From: Stephanodiscus triporus | Lineage: Eukaryota; Bacillariophyta; Thalassiosirophyceae; Thalassiosirales; Thalassiosiraceae | Length of the DNA: 20,352 nucleotides | Direction: 5' to 3' | NCBI GenBank assembly: GCA_036939755.1 | Contig: JALLAZ010000186.1 | Location: 1-20,352, forward strand | In this document: piece by piece, positions 19,999 through 20,352 of the stretch | Position numbering within the stretch: the stretch's first letter is position 1 | How the letters are laid out: each line of letters begins with the position of its first letter | Program-made: the position numbers and the translations under genes | The notes under the pieces: model-generated | Database searches by the model: none | The model's input: only the letters and a program-made list of their open reading frames with translations | What the model was told of the DNA's origin: nothing

Positions 19999-20089
19999 GA
20001 TAGGGTGTATGGCCCTCAAAACGATCCGATGCTGTGGTGGTGCATCATTGCCAGAACACAGGAGCATTTTGAGGGCCATACACCCTATC
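19999..20089. repeat. Perfect 23-bp-stem hairpin with a 45-nt loop
   Basis: The arm at 19999-20021 is the exact reverse complement of 20067-20089 (core GGGTGTATGGCCCTCAAAA). The loop 20022-20066 can form a further 5-bp stem (GATGC/GCATC near 20028-20046). The stem length is in the range of small-RNA precursors or of fold-back mobile elements. A 105-codon minus-strand frame overlaps it but is probably chance. Confidence 0.85.
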
Positions 20090-20352
20090 ATTACCACAAA
20101 GAGCACACCCGCTTGCTCGGGGGGTTGTCTCTGATCAATTCGACACGTCAGCATGTGAGATTGTGCCTTGTTGTGTGGGTCTCTAGCTCTAGGGCACCAT
20201 ATTTGGCGGTGGCGGCCATGGTCAGGTGGGCTGTGGCCCCAACCGCTGTTGGCTATTTTTCCCAGGGGGAACCCCAACAAATTGGAATTGGGGATTACCA
20301 GAAAGCTTTTTCTGAGGACAATCGTTTTCTTCTAGTTTGGGATGTTAGTTCT
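20090..20352. other. Right-edge sequence, nothing assigned
   Basis: GC content rises again in 20100-20280 (GGGGGGTTG, GGCGGTGGCGGCCATGG), which may mark the approach to another gene, but no supported frame begins or ends here. Confidence 0.3.

Noticed and set aside
19963..20280. 105-codon minus-strand frame over the hairpin
   Set aside because: It includes both hairpin arms, has no domain and no start context; chance opening is more likely.

Overview
The window looks like nuclear DNA of a stramenopile, most probably a centric diatom of the Thalassiosirales type. The reasons are spliceosomal introns of 86-149 bp with GT-AG ends, coding exons packed with GAC/GTC trinucleotide repeats giving long Asp, Ser, Arg and Gly tracts, a UvrD-like helicase with an N-terminal hydrophobic leader, and an LRR protein whose C-terminal block (ARQKI.HHFSG ... 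LPHAI.WM) I associate with a large diatom-specific family. The assignment is inference; no rRNA or organelle marker is present.

Layout. (1) 1-1301, plus strand: 3' part of a glycosyltransferase-like gene cut by the left edge. (2) 1302-2144: intergenic DNA dominated by a cluster of about ten copies of the 18-bp palindrome CCCCATAGCGCTATGGGG and half-site variants, then a short leader with a consensus E2F-type site and two tiny upstream ORFs. (3) 2145-8981, plus strand: a five-exon DNA2 nuclease-helicase gene of about 2135 residues, roughly twice the usual length because of a huge disordered N-terminus. (4) 9299-13198, minus strand: a single-exon UvrD/PcrA-type superfamily 1 helicase, convergent with DNA2. 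(5) 13199-13757: promoter interval between divergent genes. (6) 13758-15588, plus strand: an LRR gene broken by about six frame changes. (7) 15947-17375, plus strand: a second, unrecognised reading-frame mosaic with signal-peptide-like start, frame changes and stops. (8) 17376-20352: AT-richer DNA with no convincing gene, but containing a possible exon relic near 18 kb, degenerate 32-bp repeats, a 17-bp inverted pair flanking about 0.6 kb and a perfect 23-bp-stem hairpin near 20.0 kb.

Functionally the core is two DNA-repair/replication helicases in tail-to-tail arrangement: DNA2 acts in Okazaki fragment processing and end resection in the nucleus, while the UvrD-like enzyme has a bacterial-type C-terminal domain and may serve an organelle. 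Both keep kilobases of intact reading frame, which argues that the frame breaks in the two downstream genes are real decay and not a general sequencing error rate. The most unusual items are the palindrome cluster in the DNA2 promoter interval, three ~61-residue acidic/aromatic repeats in the DNA2 N-terminus, and the block of broken genes followed by a repeat-bearing gene desert.
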